DNA from: Sphingobacterium faecium
GTDB lineage: Bacteria; Bacteroidota; Bacteroidia; Sphingobacteriales; Sphingobacteriaceae
Direction: 5' to 3'
DNA length: 64,000 nucleotides
Assembly (NCBI RefSeq): GCF_003054045.1
Contig: NZ_QBKH01000003.1
Location: forward strand, 434,001-498,000
The translations under genes were made by a program, and so were the position numbers. Under the pieces are notes generated by a model. The model was not told the DNA's origin, did not search any database, and saw nothing but the letters and a program-made list of their open reading frames with translations. Positions 26,634 through 34,373 of the stretch are shown here, piece by piece. Each line of letters begins with the position of its first letter. Positions within the stretch are counted from its first letter, which is position 1.

Positions 26634-26930
26634 TTATTTAGATGTTGGACGAGCCTTTAATCTCACATTGGTCGTATTCACCTCATTTTGCAAAGCGTTT
26701 GCTATTTCTGCTTGAATAGCGCTTTCCAACTTTGGATTGTTAAAGCCATCATTCATATCCTGAATAGAACATAATGCTTCTGGTGCTCCTGGACACGATG
26801 GAGGAGTTGTTCCTGGTGACAATGTATAATGTGAAGATTGTGACGGGTCTGTTCCCGTAAAAATAAACCAAGCCATAATTGACAAGTTTTTAGTTATCAT
26901 AAATAAGACATAAATAATTCGTATATTCAT
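26634..26930 (-). CDS. Small secreted-like protein, DUF6520-type texture
   Basis: The product is 98 residues long. After a short hydrophobic N-terminus comes 'AWFIFTGTDPSQSSHYTLSPGTTPPSCPGAPEALCSIQ', a pattern seen in small exported Bacteroidota proteins in which two cysteines frame a Pro/Gly-rich segment. The C-terminal part is polar ('LESAIQAEIANALQNEVNTTNVRLKARP'). The translation start is uncertain: the ATG at 26897 (M-I-T-K-N) or the one at 26876 may be used. The function is unknown. It is transcribed towards the SusCD terminator. Confidence 0.6.
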   Translation of the reverse strand: MNIRIIYVLFMITKNLSIMAWFIFTGTDPSQSSHYTLSPGTTPPSCPGAPEALCSIQDMNDGFNNPKLESAIQAEIANALQNEVNTTNVRLKARPTSK

Positions 26931-26975
26931 ATCGGTTCAAATCGGTCTACCTGTATATAACAGGCTGGCCACATA

Positions 26976-27003
26976 AAAGCTTCCGCGCATCGGAGGCTTT
27001 TAT
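26976..27003 (-). terminator. Hairpin terminator upstream of the small secreted-like gene
   Basis: AAAAGCTTCCG and CGGAGGCTTTT pair around a short loop, with one mismatch. In the minus direction it lies about 330 nt past the end of the Crp/Fnr-like gene and could end that transcript. Confidence 0.55.
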
Positions 27004-27164
27004 ATTAAAGTGGACTTTTATTTCCTGCACCGGCCACCGGGGAATGTCGCAAATTTGCGACGGTATACTTTGATACCTAAGTTGTTTATATTTATGTTTT
27101 TCATGGTCATAGTTTATTCGTTTATCCAGCAAACATGATATTATTTAAGATGCTTGATGTAAAA

Positions 27165-27386
27165 TTAGATTCCTTCTTCTTTAGCTTCGTATAGCAATGC
27201 TATAGATTGCATTTTTTTCGTATTTGTCAGACCATATTGATTTTGATCTTCGACAGCTCTTATTATTTTTTTGATACTTGCTTTTCGTAAAAATATAATC
27301 CTTCGGTAAGCTCTGATAATAGCAATGCGATATATCTTAGCTCTTTCCAAGATGATAGCGTAAAGATTTATAATAATCACGATCAC
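27165..27386 (-). CDS. Possible small basic protein overlapping the Crp/Fnr gene end
   Basis: The frame is 73 codons. It overlaps the last 50 nt of the Crp/Fnr-like gene and has a hydrophobic start and an amphipathic, Arg/Lys-rich middle ('RIAIIRAYRRIIFLRKASIKKIIRAVEDQNQYGL'). No family is recognised and the DNA is AT-rich, so it may be chance. A translation-coupled small gene is the alternative. Confidence 0.25.
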   Translation of the reverse strand: MIVIIINLYAIILERAKIYRIAIIRAYRRIIFLRKASIKKIIRAVEDQNQYGLTNTKKMQSIALLYEAKEEGI

Positions 27387-27915
27387 AGGAAATGTTTAAA
27401 AAAGAACGACGTTCTTTGATGGTAAGTAAAGGCATAATATGAGGCATCTTGAGAGAAAGCTCATGTACGCGATGTAAGGGGGGAAGTTTTAGGATATGTA
27501 CTATGTCCTGCAGTCTATTGACCTTATGCTGTTTCAGGATATGGAATATCGTACTCAGCTCAGGGTACTGTTTGAGTGCGTGTTTGAAATGGCTGTTGCT
27601 GATCTCATATAATATAGTGGGTTGCAAAAATTTGATAGCGACGGATGTTGCCCGATCACTATAGGGGTGATTGCTACCCGTAAAATATTCGTTCTTCCCA
27701 TTGATGCGTTCGATGCGAATGAATGTGTCTGCTTCGAGCACTTCTTTGGCGACTACACCATCAATTATAAAGCACCAGGTCGACATCGGAATACCAGCGA
27801 TCTTGTAGTAACTTCCTTTTTTATAAAAATGGAGCTTTCCATGTTCTTTGATATAATTTTTTGCTGATGCGCTGAGCTGATGGTATTTACTGAAAAAATC
27901 TTGCATTCTTTCCAT
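27337..27915 (-). CDS. Crp/Fnr-type (cNMP-binding fold) regulator
   Basis: The product is 192 residues long. A cupin-like cNMP-binding domain occupies about residues 1-125 ('LSASAKNYIKEHGKLHFYKKGSYYKIAG', 'WCFIIDGVVAKEV', 'PTILYEISNSHFKHAL'). A helical C-terminus ends 'LTIKERRSFLNISCDRDYYKSLRYHLGK', an atypical HTH. It resembles the Crp-like regulators common in Sphingobacteriaceae, which often lack the cAMP-contacting residues. It stands alone on the minus strand. DNA binding is uncertain because the HTH is poorly conserved. Confidence 0.7.
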   Translation of the reverse strand: MERMQDFFSKYHQLSASAKNYIKEHGKLHFYKKGSYYKIAGIPMSTWCFIIDGVVAKEVLEADTFIRIERINGKNEYFTGSNHPYSDRATSVAIKFLQPTILYEISNSHFKHALKQYPELSTIFHILKQHKVNRLQDIVHILKLPPLHRVHELSLKMPHIMPLLTIKERRSFLNISCDRDYYKSLRYHLGKS

Positions 27916-28082
27916 AATTTAAGATCATATGTTTAGTAAGTTGGAGTAATCAGCTCGATTTCTATAGACAGCTGTTTTATTTAAGCTAAATTTTGGCGTG
28001 GTTCTTTTCATTGAGTTTTATTTAGGTTTATATAATAGAGGTTTATTTAAAGGTTATATATAGGAGTATTTGAAATATACAA

Positions 28083-28109
28083 GGGGCTGGGGATCTCGCT
28101 ACCAGCCCT
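28083..28109 (-). terminator. Hairpin past the 28136 gene
   Basis: A perfect 7-bp stem GGGCTGG / CCAGCCC with an 11-nt loop sits just downstream of the minus-strand hypothetical gene. The T tract is weak. Confidence 0.5.
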
Positions 28110-28135
28110 CAAGGAAATTTGTGGATTTTAATGGA

Positions 28136-28525
28136 TCAACTGTAGTGGATGCGGATCATTAATGGCGTCACGATCATAGTTGCTGAAGAGGTTTCTAATG
28201 GTGCTTGCCACTTATCAAGTCCATGCACAACGATACTTTTCTTGTCGGGTACTTCGTCATCCTCTTTGTCGTCTTTACTAAAAACGACCATGACGCCCGC
28301 AGCATAACTGTTGGCGATGGCGTAAGCTAACTCTTGCTTAAAGATGAGATCCATCGATTGCAGCTGAACGAGTTGAGTGGTAGTGAAGCTAAAAAACTTA
28401 TTGATCCAGCTATCAAAATCGTTTCGGATTTCGGTCAGTTCAATCTCTAATAGTTCAGGTGACCGCCCAAGAACAATGGCTTGCATACTATTGACACCCT
28501 CTTGGTCAAAGTTTAACGTGTTCAT
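28136..28525 (-). CDS. Hypothetical protein
   Basis: The product is 129 residues long and the family is not recognised. The N-terminal half is helical ('SPELLEIELTEIRNDFDSWINKFFSFTTTQLVQLQSMDLIFKQELAYAIANSYAAG'). The C-terminal half is beta-like with an acidic loop ('SKDDKEDDEVPDKK'). There is no signal peptide. It is flanked by its own hairpin and an upstream gap of 280 nt, so it is monocistronic. Codon use looks native. Confidence 0.6.
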   Translation of the reverse strand: MNTLNFDQEGVNSMQAIVLGRSPELLEIELTEIRNDFDSWINKFFSFTTTQLVQLQSMDLIFKQELAYAIANSYAAGVMVVFSKDDKEDDEVPDKKSIVVHGLDKWQAPLETSSATMIVTPLMIRIHYS

Positions 28526-28805
28526 GATTTACTGTTTATTGGTGAATTCCAAATTTGGCAAATCTATCTTTTTGAGAAAAGAGATGGTGGCCAGTAATAG
28601 GCTAAGGCATAATAAGAAGAGTCGTTAAACTGATTTTTCTAGTTTAAGGGTATCTAGAAAGTATCTTTAAACTTTAAAAGTACCGGCAAAATACCTCTTT
28701 AAAGCTTGTTTTTTGAGTTTTTAGACAAATCTGCAGTTTTGTTTTATAATGAAATATTGTTAATTTGCATTTTAACCTAATTAATTATTACTTTTTTACA
28801 TACGA

Positions 28806-30098
28806 ATGATCCACCTATTTGAAAATCGCTTTTTAAATATAAATGCCTTATCTGGACATTTTAGGGCATATTATTTTTATTATCTGATGTTTGTTTTGTT
28901 ACCCTTACTGTATAATAAGATTACCTATAATTATACCTGGACAGACTCATCGGTTTTCTCTTATAGATTTGGATCTCTTTTTCTGCTTACGATGTTTGTG
29001 ATTGTTTTTATAACGGCTATTTCGCTTGTTATCCAGCTGCTATTCACTTATGAGGATGATAAGCAAGATATCGTCTGGAAGAAGGGGAGTGCTCGGGTTC
29101 TGTTTTATGTGCTGCCAATAGGACTCGGGCTATGCATTTTGATTGCATTTAAATACATCTGGTATGAAGGGGAGCAGATGTACGCGATCTTGTGGGAGCA
29201 TGCTAAATCCCGGTTTTTGCTGTATCTGGTTATGATGATCGCTTTTTCGATCTGGTTGGATACAGATCGAAAGCGCAATTTGCTTATTACTTATTTTCAG
29301 CATGAATATCCTCCAACAGCAGGTGAAGAGCAAAAAACTTATGCTGTTGACGTTATTGATCGTCCAATCGAGGAGCAGCGGTATGCTCAGATGGATACTG
29401 TTATTGAAAAATTTTCTCAAGTGGTCGAAGATAAGCTGACAACTGTACTGGACAATAAGTTGCATGATCGAAATGAAGAACAAGTGAGCCTGGTCAAGAA
29501 GGCACTAATCGAGTTTGTAACTGATCATCAAGTGCAGCAAGATAAAACTGAACAGATGTTAGGTCATCCTCCGCTTAAAGAGATCGTTAAGGAAGCGATC
29601 GAGGAATGGCAAAGTGAACGCGATGATCTGCCTGATGAGGTATTGCTCGAAAATCTGTACGCCAGTTTATATGCAAAGAGTCCAACCAAACTTATGCCTT
29701 CTTTTAATGAGCTGGGAGCTGTGGTATTATTCCATATTTTTGCTATTGAATCGCACACAAAGCATGCTGTTGTGATCTTGACTGACGGAACCCGGATTGA
29801 CTCGCCTAAAATTTTAGAGACATTGAAAAATCTTGGTCTCTTAATCTGGTTGGTGAAAGTTAATAAAAATCATTATATCAATATGATGCATGTATGTTTT
29901 ATGGATTATAAAAACGGCCAATTTGTCAAGATTCAGAGCCAGACTATACAAGCATTAAGTACAAACCTAACGAAGAGTGAAGTGTTAAAGATTTGTACAT
30001 TAGGAAGTAAAGTAAAGAATAAATATATAGAGGAGTTTTTGAAATCGAGATTTGAACTGCGTTATAGAGGTTGGAATGCCTGTGTACCGTTGAGTTAA
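28806..30098 (+). CDS. Membrane-anchored LytTR-like regulator
   Basis: The product is 430 residues long. About four membrane helices lie in the first 160 residues (near 24-40, 56-80, 96-115, 135-150). A charged, coiled linker follows (about 190-265). The C-terminal region (about 310-420) resembles a LytTR DNA-binding domain: 'AVVILTDGTRIDSPKILETLKNLGLLIWLVKVNKNHYINMMHVCFMDYKNGQFVKI' parallels the 'R-V-H-R-S-Y-I-V-N' strand of that family. A membrane sensor that contacts DNA directly is plausible. The match is by pattern only. It is transcribed alone. Confidence 0.5.
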   Translation: MIHLFENRFLNINALSGHFRAYYFYYLMFVLLPLLYNKITYNYTWTDSSVFSYRFGSLFLLTMFVIVFITAISLVIQLLFTYEDDKQDIVWKKGSARVLFYVLPIGLGLCILIAFKYIWYEGEQMYAILWEHAKSRFLLYLVMMIAFSIWLDTDRKRNLLITYFQHEYPPTAGEEQKTYAVDVIDRPIEEQRYAQMDTVIEKFSQVVEDKLTTVLDNKLHDRNEEQVSLVKKALIEFVTDHQVQQDKTEQMLGHPPLKEIVKEAIEEWQSERDDLPDEVLLENLYASLYAKSPTKLMPSFNELGAVVLFHIFAIESHTKHAVVILTDGTRIDSPKILETLKNLGLLIWLVKVNKNHYINMMHVCFMDYKNGQFVKIQSQTIQALSTNLTKSEVLKICTLGSKVKNKYIEEFLKSRFELRYRGWNACVPLS

Positions 30099-30207
30099 AG
30101 TCCTATATTTCCAATTATAAACTAGACCGATTGAGCTGATCAATAGGCCTTAATGGTGCTATATCAGTCAGGATCTCGGCGGTAGGTCGCCCTTATCTTA
30201 CCTACAT

Positions 30208-30591
30208 ATGTTTTTTTATCAAAACACGGCTTCCACTCAGGAGTCAGGCCACTGCTTTGGCTCCAATGCAACATCCATGGCTCACGCAGTATCGTATTAT
30301 TTCGCAACACAACCCACCTCATCAGACCCCGATCTGCATAGCAAAGTGGATCGCATGCTCAGGCTGCTTGAAGGTCAGCAGCAGGACGAAGGAAGCAAGC
30401 TCGCCGGCACCATGAGCACGCAGGAGGCTGCGGATTTTGTTGCTATTTCCAAACGCACTTTTGAACGCAAAGTACAGCAGGGTCTGATCAGTCCGATCGC
30501 TAAACATAAGAAGAAAAATCAATTTTCAAAGCAGGCTGTCCTCGAGTTTTTTATCGCTTATCGGGGCTATCAGCCCGCGCAATTGCCTTAG
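30208..30591 (+). CDS. HTH excisionase-like DNA-binding protein
   Basis: The product is 127 residues long. An unstructured N-terminus and a short coiled segment ('HSKVDRMLRLLEGQQ') precede an HTH_17-type domain: 'MSTQEAADFVAISKRTFERKVQQGLISPIAKHKKKNQFSKQAVLEFF' (about 70-117). It is the first gene of a module that continues with iteron-like repeats, two DUF6266 proteins, a DUF5675 protein and two small membrane proteins. It may bind the CCGACA repeats just downstream, an inference from position. Confidence 0.7.
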   Translation: MFFYQNTASTQESGHCFGSNATSMAHAVSYYFATQPTSSDPDLHSKVDRMLRLLEGQQQDEGSKLAGTMSTQEAADFVAISKRTFERKVQQGLISPIAKHKKKNQFSKQAVLEFFIAYRGYQPAQLP

Positions 30592-31026
30592 ACAGATTAG
30601 GAGGGTAGGGTGACTTGCTTTTAACCTTGTTCGTACCTGCTTTTAACCTTGTTTTAAGGTATCCCATACTTGTACCGTCCCTGCAAAGTCCCTGCACCGT
30701 CCTTTTCCCGGTGCAGGAACGGTATAGGAGCGGTGCAAAGACGGTGTATAGAGGCCTTTGATTAAAAGGAGCTGCGGAGCTGGTAGCCTCTTGGCTAGAA
30801 AGAGGTCATGTTTTCATCGGTCTGAGCATCCGGATTTTTAGAGCCTATAATATTTTAAACCGACAAAGGCCGACAACATGTTACCGGTACGCCGACATAC
30901 ACCGACAAGATCATTTTGGCTCTTGACAAGCCCTATGTTCAGGTGCTATGTTTGTCATCGTAAAGCAGAATATACCGGTATGCATCAAGCCTTTACGTAT
31001 GGTCAAATCTTTTAAAAATTAGAAAA
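30592..31026. promoter_or_regulatory. Repeat-rich control region (iteron-like)
   Basis: The region holds a 16-bp direct repeat TGCTTTTAACCTTGTT at 30616 and 30638 (22-bp period). A perfect 9-bp inverted repeat CCTGCACCG / CGGTGCAGG lies at 30691-30699 and 30710-30718. Four CCGACA boxes at 30860, 30870, 30892 and 30902 are spaced 10, 22 and 10 bp, that is, on one helix face. TACCGGTA palindromes lie at 30882-30889 and, extended to ATACCGGTAT, at 30972-30981. No gene is here. It looks like a regulator-binding or replication/recombination control site for the module that follows. Confidence 0.55.
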
Positions 31027-31671
31027 ATGGGAACAATTAGACAAGGTGCCAATGGGAGTTTTCGAGGTAAAGCCGGCAGCGTGATAGGGTCAAGCTGGAA
31101 GGGTATCGACTACATCAAAGGGCTGCCCAAAAAGCGGACAAAAGGAGCTACAGAAGAGCAGCTTATCGTGCAGGCACGATTCTATGCGATGTCAAAATTC
31201 TTGATGCCCATAGCCCCAATCTTGCGCCTGGGTTTTGGTCAGGTCAATGCCAATCGGATGACGCCGACCAATGCGGCCCTGCAGCAGAATATCAGTCAGG
31301 CAGTGGTCGGATCTTATCCAAATTTTGAACTGGACTACAGTAAGATCATGATCAGTTCGGGCTCCTATATCGGTGGCGGTGCGATGGCCGTATCGGCATC
31401 GCTTGGGGTGCTGTCGGTAGACTGGGATTTTTCACTCAGCAGCCTCTATGATTCCAAGGCAGATGATCAGGTGATCATCTTACTTTATCAGCCCAAGGCA
31501 GATGAATTTGTGACGACCCCTACGCCGGCCACACGTGCCAATGGGACTATCGATATTACGGTGCCATCACATTTGCTAGGAGCGAAGGGGCATGTATGGA
31601 TCTTCTTTGCTGACCGAAAAGGTACCAAGGTATCCAGAAGTACCTACCTGGGAGAAGTGGACTTAGTGTAA
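31027..31671 (+). CDS. DUF6266 family protein
   Basis: The product is 214 residues long and starts 'MGTIRQGANGSFRGKAGSVIGSSWKGIDYIKGLPKKR', the hallmark of DUF6266, with Gly-rich turns and an N-terminal segment like that of small virion or assembly proteins. The middle has two copies of a strand motif around 'YPNFELDYSKIMISSGSY'. The C-terminal Ig-like beta region ends 'SRSTYLGEVDLV'. The function is unknown. The next gene encodes a diverged relative after a few bases, implying a duplicated pair. There is no signal peptide. Confidence 0.8.
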   Translation: MGTIRQGANGSFRGKAGSVIGSSWKGIDYIKGLPKKRTKGATEEQLIVQARFYAMSKFLMPIAPILRLGFGQVNANRMTPTNAALQQNISQAVVGSYPNFELDYSKIMISSGSYIGGGAMAVSASLGVLSVDWDFSLSSLYDSKADDQVIILLYQPKADEFVTTPTPATRANGTIDITVPSHLLGAKGHVWIFFADRKGTKVSRSTYLGEVDLV

Positions 31672-31675
31672 ACTG

Positions 31676-32296
31676 TTGTACAGCATGTCGAATCGGGAGA
31701 AGCGTCGAGCTTCTCCTGCTTTCGATATGATAAACCAATCGAATATGTTGATGATATCCAATAAAGAAAAAACGCAGGAGCAGCCCAATCGGGCCAAATC
31801 GACCCAGCTTGGATTTAAGTTGGTCCGGTATTTCCTCAATCCGCTCAATCTGCTGATCCAGATTGGCTTTGCGACTCGTAAGAAAGGAAAAACAGCGCTC
31901 GGCAGGGCGATGTCGCACCATTTACGCAATGCGGTCACCGGAGAGTATCCGGATATGAAGATCGATCCGGCCAAAGCAAAAATAAGTGAAGGAACCTTAG
32001 CTCCATTGCTGAATGCTCAAGCCGAACGTGTGGGCGATTTTATGACGGTGAAGTGGGTATTACCGGATCAATTTATCGCAGACTATAGCAACTGGGACGA
32101 TGAAGTGATCCTGTGTGTGTATGATATCGAGGCCGGAAATGCAGCGGTCAATGAGCAGCAGGTGATCAGAAAAGATGCCTATATGAAGTTGCAGTTGCCT
32201 TCTGTCTTACGGGATAGACCCGTACACCTGTATCTGATGCTGCACGATCGGGATAAACGGATGGTCTCCCACAGTCTGTATCTGGGGAGTTTTTAA
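31676..32296 (+). CDS. Second, diverged DUF6266-like protein
   Basis: The product is 206 residues long. It lacks the Gly-rich start of its neighbour but shares the core: 'NAVTGEYPDMKIDPAKAKISEGTL' parallels 'QAVVGSYPNFELDYSKIMISSGSY'. Its end 'KRMVSHSLYLGSF' parallels 'TKVSRSTYLGEV'. It probably arose by duplication and divergence. The gap to the first copy is 4 nt and to the DUF5675 gene 22 nt, so all are co-transcribed. Its role is unknown but presumably linked to its neighbour's. Confidence 0.7.
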   Translation: MYSMSNREKRRASPAFDMINQSNMLMISNKEKTQEQPNRAKSTQLGFKLVRYFLNPLNLLIQIGFATRKKGKTALGRAMSHHLRNAVTGEYPDMKIDPAKAKISEGTLAPLLNAQAERVGDFMTVKWVLPDQFIADYSNWDDEVILCVYDIEAGNAAVNEQQVIRKDAYMKLQLPSVLRDRPVHLYLMLHDRDKRMVSHSLYLGSF

Positions 32297-32318
32297 TGAA
32301 TTTCTAAACAAAAATCGT

Positions 32319-32774
32319 ATGCTGTTAAAAGTTATCCGTATCAAACAGGGGAAGGACAGTACCCTGTCTGAATTCTATCTGAACCATCAGTTTATCTGCT
32401 ATGGTCTGGAGGATATCCCTCGTGAGCAGAAAATCCCGGGGAGTACCTGTATCCCTTTGGGTACCTATACATTGGGTTTCAACCGAGATGGAGGTATGAA
32501 TGGTAATTACTATGACCGTTATCCTCAGATGCACCGGGGTATGATCGAGATCCAGGATATCCCGGGTTTTAAATATGTCTATATCCACATCGGTAATACG
32601 CATAAGCATACTGCGGGCTGCCTGCTCGTGGGAACAAAGTATGTCTTTGAAAAAGGAGACTATCGCCTGGAGCAATCCGTTACGGCTTACAAAAAGTTGT
32701 ATCCCTTACTGGTGGAGCTTATGATGAGCGGGGAGGTTGTTATGGAAGTGACGGAGTTGTCACTCATGCCGTGA
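32319..32774 (+). CDS. DUF5675 family protein (YkuD-like peptidoglycan enzyme fold)
   Basis: The product is 151 residues long. The family pattern is clear: 'GLEDIPREQKIPGSTCIPLGTYTLGF' (about 29-54), then 'YVYIHIGNTHKHTAGCLLVG' (86-105), with His90, His97 and Cys101 in an H...HTxGC arrangement like that of L,D-transpeptidases. DUF5675 proteins occur in phage and phage-like loci and are thought to act on peptidoglycan. Here the protein is followed by two small membrane proteins, an arrangement that recalls a lysis cassette. Enzymatic activity is inferred. Confidence 0.8.
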   Translation: MLLKVIRIKQGKDSTLSEFYLNHQFICYGLEDIPREQKIPGSTCIPLGTYTLGFNRDGGMNGNYYDRYPQMHRGMIEIQDIPGFKYVYIHIGNTHKHTAGCLLVGTKYVFEKGDYRLEQSVTAYKKLYPLLVELMMSGEVVMEVTELSLMP

Positions 32775-33074
32775 CAGGCAATTACTTTTTCCCTTGATGA
32801 AAAAAGTAATCAAAAAAATCAAGGTTGCATTCCTTAATGCTATTCCACCTTAAATAGGCTAAATGAATTTAAACTCGTTTCACTCAGACATAAATTCATT
32901 TTTAACACCTCTTTTTCGGTGCAATTACGCAGTCGTAATACAAGGCCTTTTGGATAAGCCTGCAGCTTTTGGGGATTAGTATACTGACGGAGTAACCGAG
33001 TAACAGAGTTATCGAGTGACGAAGTGACCTATTCTAACACTCTAACTTACTAACTATCTAACCTTAACAACAAA
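32775..33074. repeat. Intergenic with hairpin and quasi-tandem GAGT repeats
   Basis: A hairpin-forming stretch (32788-32827, ACTTTTT...AAAAAGT with CCTTGAT/ATCAAGG) follows the DUF5675 gene. At 32986-33029 a 10-nt quasi-tandem motif appears about four times (GGAGTAACC, GAGTAACA, GAGTTATC, GAGTGACG). There is no gene. It resembles the dispersed repetitive extragenic elements of Sphingobacteriaceae, which I cannot confirm from one copy. Confidence 0.4.
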
Positions 33075-33299
33075 ATGAAAAAAATAATCAATAAAATCGG
33101 TCAGGTCTTGCAGGTGATCCTGCTAGCACCTGTAAAATTGCCAGGCAAGGCACTGCATATCATCAAATATATCGCTTTAGGTCTTGGTATAGTGGAGACG
33201 GTGCTGGATGATCCGGACAAAAAAGAAGCGGAGGAGTCTCCGCCGGATGAGCCTATGGTGCAGCAGAAAGAAAAGGAGATATCCGATGAAATGGAATGA
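33075..33299 (+). CDS. Small amphipathic membrane-associated protein
   Basis: The product is 74 residues long. A hydrophobic or amphipathic helix region (about 8-45) carries a few Lys. The tail is strongly acidic ('DDPDKKEAEESPPDEP...EKEISDEME'). The size and layout suit a holin-like or inner-membrane accessory protein. Its stop overlaps the start of the next small membrane gene by 14 nt. It follows the DUF5675 gene and probably belongs to the same unit. No family is recognised. Confidence 0.55.
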   Translation: MKKIINKIGQVLQVILLAPVKLPGKALHIIKYIALGLGIVETVLDDPDKKEAEESPPDEPMVQQKEKEISDEME

Positions 33300-33462
33300 C
33301 ATTAGGATCGGAACTCTTGGAGGTACTTTGTGTTCCATATGGGCAAGTTTTTCCTTGGGCGATCTATTGCAAACGGTATTGATGGCTGCAGTAGGGACGG
33401 TGGTCAGTTTTGTGACGAGTAGACTGCTTGGGCATGTTGGAAATAGAAAATCCAACAAATAA
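33286..33462 (+). CDS. Small two-helix membrane protein, holin-like
   Basis: The product is 58 residues long from the ATG at 33286. It has two short hydrophobic helices (about 8-25 and 29-50), 'GTLGGTLCSIWASF' and 'TVLMAAVGTVVSFVTSRLL', and a basic C-terminus. It overlaps the preceding gene by 14 nt, typical of translational coupling. A longer in-frame open stretch from 33208 is inside the preceding gene. With the DUF5675 protein it suggests a holin/peptidoglycan-enzyme pair. The function is inferred from topology and context. Confidence 0.6.
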   Translation: MKWNDIRIGTLGGTLCSIWASFSLGDLLQTVLMAAVGTVVSFVTSRLLGHVGNRKSNK

Positions 33463-33507
33463 TCGAGCAGTTTATGTCTTTATTCTGATGGAATGTTAGC
33501 ATTCCGG

Positions 33508-33573
33508 ATGTTCAAAAATGCTCCTGAACAACGAGACACCTTCCACGGATCTCGTTATTAGGGAGCGTTTTTT
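33508..33573 (+). terminator. Nested hairpin terminator
   Basis: Outer arms TGCTCCT / AGGGAGCG and inner arms AACGAGA / TCTCGTT are followed by TTTTTTG. It lies 46 nt past the last small membrane gene and closes the DUF6266-DUF5675 module. Confidence 0.75.
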
Positions 33574-33630
33574 GTAATCATGCAGATTGGGATAAGCAAA
33601 TGATAAACTTATGGAGCGATTATTAAGATT

Positions 33631-33837
33631 TTAAAAATGTGTTTTAAATGCCCTGCTCATCAGTTCTTTTTCTGCTCTTGATATTCCAATCTTATCTGCA
33701 AGATTTTCCCACTGGCTTACGCCTTCTAGTATTTCTCCAATAATACTATCCATTTGATTTTGGTTAAGTCTAAAAAACTCACCTACACTTTTAGCAAGAT
33801 CAAAATCCAACGCGTTATTGTTCATGTCAATATTCAA
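33631..33837 (-). pseudogene. C-terminal remnant of a HipA-family kinase toxin
   Basis: The frame is 68 codons. 'LDFDLAKSVGEFFRLNQNQMDSIIGEILEGVSQWENLADKIGISRAEKELMSRAF' is the last helical segment of HipA serine/threonine kinases. The usual protein is about 400-440 residues, so the HipA N-terminal domain and the kinase core are gone. It lies directly downstream of an intact HipB-like gene, so the deletion removed nearly the whole toxin and left the antitoxin. Confidence 0.65.
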
Positions 33838-33907
33838 TGAAAGGCCATCTTTTTCTATTGTAGGGTTTAATTATACTTAATATGCCAAATTTATTTTGCG
33901 CCATTGT

Positions 33908-34198
33908 CTACTTTAATAATTCGAGATCTTGCAATTTTCTTCCTAAATCATCGTTTGCCGCTAACTGCAATACATCATCTTGTAAACCTAATACTCGGAG
34001 CACGTTTAAATAGGCGCCAAATGCTACACTGGTATCTACTTTTTTCAATGAGATATAACGTTGAGCGGCAATTTCAGCCCGTTCTGCAAGTTGAATAGTG
34101 GTTAGTTTACGACGCTTCCTTGCTAACTTTATGTTCTCGCCTATTTGTTCCATAAGTTTGGCTAGCCTAGGGAAAACGATTTGTTTCTTGGTACTCAT
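33908..34198 (-). CDS. hipB: HipB-like XRE antitoxin (orphan)
   Basis: The product is 96 residues long from the ATG at 34198. An upstream ATG at 34258 would add 20 residues with no family support. The HTH is 'IGENIKLARKRRKLTTIQLAERAEIAAQRYISLKKVDTSVAFGAYLNVLRVLGLQDDVLQLA'. The order and orientation with the hipA remnant (70-nt gap) are those of a hipBA operon. With the toxin destroyed, the protein could still repress its own or related promoters. Confidence 0.75.
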   Translation of the reverse strand: MSTKKQIVFPRLAKLMEQIGENIKLARKRRKLTTIQLAERAEIAAQRYISLKKVDTSVAFGAYLNVLRVLGLQDDVLQLAANDDLGRKLQDLELLK

Positions 34199-34373
34199 AT
34201 CTCCGTATTGTTTGATATTATAGACAAGTTCAATTGATTTGATTGAAATAACAAACATGAAAAGATTTCGATTGATATGTTAGCGTTACAGATCTTGATC
34301 TTTATTGATGCGTTACGTTTTGCGGGCGTACCCCAGAATGAAGTTGTACTTGTCAGCAAAGAGGTCAGAAAAT

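Noticed and set aside
26947..27132. 61-codon minus-strand open frame
   Set aside because: Its 3' half is built from the terminator-like hairpin at 26976-27003 and it shows no family features. Treated as chance.
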